A stretch of DNA of 8,128 bases from contig JAODNL010000453.1 in the NCBI GenBank assembly GCA_025465405.1, positions 1 through 8,128 of the forward strand, written 5' to 3'. A program made the position numbers and the translations under genes. Numbering within the stretch: the first letter of the stretch is position 1; the number at the start of each line of letters is the position of its first letter. The stretch is from Pseudonocardiales bacterium (GTDB lineage: Bacteria; Actinomycetota; Actinomycetes; Mycobacteriales; Jatrophihabitantaceae). This document shows positions 5,864 through 8,128 of the stretch, in pieces. The notes beneath the pieces were generated by a model that did no database searches, was not told where the DNA came from, and saw nothing but the letters and a program-made list of their open reading frames with translations.

Positions 5864-5937
5864 GCTGCGAGCCTACCGTCCAGTTGTTCGTTAGATGATC
5901 AGTAGCCCAACAGGTCACGATCGCCCGGGAGGTGCCC
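5864..5937. promoter_or_regulatory. Divergent intergenic region between TetR and the small gene
   Basis: This 74-base gap contains an AT-richer island (about 5882-5902, including GTTGTTCGTTAG and the palindrome TGATCA at 5896-5901) in otherwise GC-rich surroundings, as expected of a promoter/operator. GGGAGG at 5927-5932 lies five bases before ATG 5938 and is an excellent ribosome binding site. I do not see an extended perfect palindrome, so the TetR operator cannot be placed with confidence. Confidence 0.45.
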
Positions 5938-6135
5938 ATGTCGGAGAATTTGCCGGCACTGCCCGATCCCGCTGCGGCGCATCGGCACAGTTCACGCTGC
6001 TATTGGGATCTGGCCGAGTGCCGCTGGGCCTGCCCAGGGTTTGACCAGGTGCCAGTTTCCGTCGGCGGTCGACCGCTCGGGCCTGTCGAGCAGGCGACGG
6101 GCGACTCGTCAGCTCGCGGCAGCAGCGGGCAGTAG
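5938..6135 (+). CDS. Small His/Cys/Trp-motif protein of unknown function
   Basis: A 65-residue protein with a strong ribosome binding site. Residues 15-35 are distinctive: HRHSSRCYWDLAECRWACPG, with H15, H17, C21, C28 and C32 plus W23 and W30. The spacing HxHxxxCx6Cx3C could bind a metal such as zinc or form a disulfide; no signal peptide or membrane helix is visible. The N-terminus (MSENLPALPDPAAA) and the Gly/Ser-rich tail after about residue 40 look flexible. Its last 27 bases overlap the 3' end of the convergent mqnC gene, so the tail may be poorly constrained. It is divergent from the TetR gene and is a candidate target of it. Similar short Trp/Cys-rich proteins occur in actinomycetes to my recollection, but I cannot name a function. 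GTG at 5932 would add only two residues and lies within the ribosome binding site. Confidence 0.62.
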   Translation: MSENLPALPDPAAAHRHSSRCYWDLAECRWACPGFDQVPVSVGGRPLGPVEQATGDSSARGSSGQ

Positions 6136-7275
6136 GTTCAGCGCGGTCGACGCGAAGTGTGAGTGCACCCGGTCGTCAACGGGGTCGTGCGCCGGGTCTT
6201 CGTGCACGACCAGGTGCCGGTACAGCGTGTCGCGCTGTGCCGGCACGCGTCCCGCGCCGCGAATAAGGTCGATCAGCTCGCCGCGGTTGGAGCGGTGACG
6301 CGCGCCCGCCGACGAGACGACGTTCTCCTCGAGCATCACCGAGCCCAGATCGTCGGCACCGAAGTGCAGGGTGAGCTGGCCGATGTCCTTGCCAGTGGTC
6401 AGCCAGGACCCCTGCAGGTGGTTGACGTTGTCGAAGAACAGCCGTGCCACCGCGATCATCCGCAGGTACTCCAGACTCGTCGCCTGGGTCTTGCCGCGCA
6501 GGTGGTTGTTCTCCGGCTGGTAGGTCCACGGGATGAACGAGCGGAAACCGCCGGTGCGGTCCTGGACGTCGCGGATCATGCGCAGGTGCTCGATGCGCTC
6601 GGCGTTCGTCTCACCCGTGCCCATCATGAAGGTTGCGGTCGACTCGATACCTAGGCCGTGCGCGGTCTCCATCACCTCCAGCCAGATCTCGCCGGACTCC
6701 TTCAGCGGGGCGATCGCGGTGCGCGGGCGCCGCACCAGGATCTCGGCACCGGCACCGGCGAACGAGTCGAGTCCGGCCTGCTTGAGCCGGCTGATGACCG
6801 TCGCGAAGTCGAGGTTCGACGTGCGGCTGATGTGTACGACCTCGGATGCCCCGAGCGAGTGCAGCACCAGTTGCGGGAACTGCTGCTTGATCGCTGCGAA
6901 CGTCGCCTCGTACCAGTCCATACCGAGCTCGGGCGAGTGCCCGCCCTGCAGCATGATCTGGGTGGCGCCGAGGTCGACGGCCTCGGCACACCGGCGCAGG
7001 ATCTCCTCGAGGTCGTGCGTCCAGCCCTCCTCGTGTTTCGGCGCGCGGTAGAACGCACAGAACTTGCATGCCGTCACGCAGACGTTGGTGTAGTTGATGT
7101 TGCGGTCGATGATGTACGTCGCGATGTTGTCGGGATAGCGGCGGCCGCGGACGGCATCGGCCGCCTCGCCGAGCGCGTGCAGTGGCGCGTCGGTATAGAG
7201 GCGAAGTGCCTCGTCGGCCGTGATCCGGCCACCGTCGGCGGCATGGGCGAGCAGCTGGGATGTCGCACGCGTCAT
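6109..7275 (-). CDS. mqnC: Cyclic dehypoxanthinyl futalosine synthase (radical SAM)
   Basis: A 388-residue radical SAM enzyme of the futalosine menaquinone pathway. It converts dehypoxanthinyl futalosine to its cyclic (spiro) form using a [4Fe-4S] cluster and SAM-derived 5'-deoxyadenosyl radical. The cluster motif CVTACKFC supplies C66, C70 and C73. Family-typical segments follow: YIIDRNINYTNVC before the cluster, MLQGGHSPELGMDWYE, HSLGASEVVHISR, GAGAEILV, FMMGTGET, FIPWTYQPENN, HLQGSWLTTGKDIGQ and LHFGADDLGSVMLEENVVS. This pattern matches MqnC better than its relative MqnE. ATG 7275 is chosen because the matching N-terminal region begins there (MTRATSQLLAHAADGGRITA); the frame stays open upstream to 7416, but that part is Arg-rich and would overlap mqnA. 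The gap to the mqnA stop is 43 bases on the same strand, so the two are probably co-transcribed. Confidence 0.95.
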   Translation of the reverse strand: MTRATSQLLAHAADGGRITADEALRLYTDAPLHALGEAADAVRGRRYPDNIATYIIDRNINYTNVCVTACKFCAFYRAPKHEEGWTHDLEEILRRCAEAVDLGATQIMLQGGHSPELGMDWYEATFAAIKQQFPQLVLHSLGASEVVHISRTSNLDFATVISRLKQAGLDSFAGAGAEILVRRPRTAIAPLKESGEIWLEVMETAHGLGIESTATFMMGTGETNAERIEHLRMIRDVQDRTGGFRSFIPWTYQPENNHLRGKTQATSLEYLRMIAVARLFFDNVNHLQGSWLTTGKDIGQLTLHFGADDLGSVMLEENVVSSAGARHRSNRGELIDLIRGAGRVPAQRDTLYRHLVVHEDPAHDPVDDRVHSHFASTALNLLPAAAAS

Positions 7276-7318
7276 GCACAGGAGCCTACGGCGGCCCCAC
7301 CCGGCCGGCGCGGCGCGG

Positions 7319-8128
7319 TCAGACCTCGGCGAACGCCGGCAGCACCGACGACGGCACCGCTCCCGTCGCGGCCGCGCGGCGGCTGAACTCGACAAGGCCC
7401 TCGACCTGGCGCGCACCGAGCGAGAAGTCCAGCGTCCGGAAGTAGTTAGCCAGCGTCGCGGCGTCGAAGACTTCCCATCGCGCCGCCTGTGCGGCCACGT
7501 CCTCGACGTGGGAGAGAGCCTCGTCGCGGCTGCGCACGAACATGGAGTGCACGTCCTTCACCAGGCCGGGATTCGCCTCCGCATACTCGCGGCGCGCTGC
7601 CCAGACAGCGAACACCATCGGCAGGCCGGTCCAGTCGCGCCAGACCTGACCGAGGTCGTGCACGGCGAGGCCACGGCGCGGGGCGTCGTAGGTCGCACGG
7701 AGGGCGGCGTCGCCGATCAGCACCGCGGCGTCGGCTTCCAGCAGCATTGCGGTGAGATCCGGCGGGCAGACGAAGTAGTCGGGGTGCGCTCCGTAGGTCT
7801 CGGCCAGCCACATGCGGGCGAGCAGGACCGAGGTGCGCGACGTCGAGCCGAGCGCCACCCGCCCGCTGCCGAGCGAGGACAGCGACACCTGGCTGACCAG
7901 GTTCACCGACAGCACCGGGCCGTCCGAGCCCACGGCCAGATCGGGCAGCAGCACGAGGTCGTCGGCGTTGCGCAGGTACTCGACGAGCGAGATGGGACCG
8001 ACATCGAGCTCACCGGCGACGAGCATGTCGTTGAGCCGGTCCGGGGTGTCCTTGGTCAGTTCGACGTCGAGCAGGGCACCGGAACGCACCAGGCCCCAGT
8101 AGATCGGCAGGCAGTTCAGGAACTGGAT
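7319..8128 (-). CDS. mqnA: Chorismate dehydratase (partial, N-terminus missing)
   Basis: 269 residues are visible and the gene continues past the right edge, probably by only a few residues. MqnA removes water from chorismate to give 3-enolpyruvylbenzoate, the committed step of the futalosine pathway. The visible start IQFLNCLPIYWGLVRSGALL is typical of the N-terminal region of MqnA, followed by ELTKDTPDRLNDMLVAGELD, VGPISLVEYLRNADDLVLLP, SVNLVS, LGSTSRTSVLLARM and DAAVLIGDAALR. These fit the periplasmic-binding-protein-like fold of the MqnA/MqnD family. The conserved NCLP and TPxxLN segments and the chorismate route favour MqnA over MqnD. It lies directly upstream of mqnC on the same strand. 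The promoter is outside the window. Confidence 0.93.
   Translation of the reverse strand: MQFLNCLPIYWGLVRSGALLDVELTKDTPDRLNDMLVAGELDVGPISLVEYLRNADDLVLLPDLAVGSDGPVLSVNLVSQVSLSSLGSGRVALGSTSRTSVLLARMWLAETYGAHPDYFVCPPDLTAMLLEADAAVLIGDAALRATYDAPRRGLAVHDLGQVWRDWTGLPMVFAVWAARREYAEANPGLVKDVHSMFVRSRDEALSHVEDVAAQAARWEVFDAATLANYFRTLDFSLGARQVEGLVEFSRRAAATGAVPSSVLPAFAEV

Noticed and set aside
7276..7416. Upstream extension of mqnC
   Set aside because: An Arg/Ser-rich segment overlapping the end of mqnA, without similarity to the family; translation from 7275 gives the expected MqnC length.

Overview
The window looks like chromosomal DNA from a high-GC actinomycete. Reading frames are G/C-biased, several genes use GTG starts, and menaquinone is made by the futalosine route (mqnA, mqnC). 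There are also two six-cysteine secreted SGNH hydrolases of the kind common in Streptomyces and its relatives. The genus cannot be fixed from the sequence. I see no rRNA, tRNA, CRISPR array or transposase.

Right part (about 5189-8128): mqnA (cut by the right edge) and mqnC run leftwards as a likely pair and encode two enzymes of futalosine-dependent menaquinone synthesis. Convergent with mqnC is a 65-codon gene (5938-6135) with a strong ribosome binding site and a compact His/Cys/Trp motif. It diverges from a TetR-family regulator (5189-5863, minus strand).

Middle (about 2500-5196): two plus-strand secreted SGNH/GDSL hydrolase genes sit 8 bases apart and form an operon. Their 3' end overlaps the convergent TetR gene by 8 bases. 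Divergent from them is a minus-strand membrane transporter of the DMT/NIPA type. Its stop codon overlaps the start of menG (demethylmenaquinone methyltransferase) in an ATGA arrangement.

Left part (1-1800): downstream of menG on the minus strand is the most interesting unit. It is a tight three-gene cassette: (i) an 84-residue Asp/Gly/Ala-repeat peptide with a short distinct N-terminus and a very good ribosome binding site; (ii) starting 3 bases after the peptide's stop, a JmjC/Cupin_4 Fe(II)/2-oxoglutarate oxygenase of the ribosomal-oxygenase type with its HxD...H triad intact; and (iii) 24 bases later, the start of a sucrase/ferredoxin-like (thioredoxin-fold Fe-S) protein that runs off the left edge. 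The layout suggests a ribosomally made, post-translationally hydroxylated peptide: precursor, hydroxylase and possible electron-transfer partner. Family assignments rest on visible motifs; the peptide-modification role is inference.
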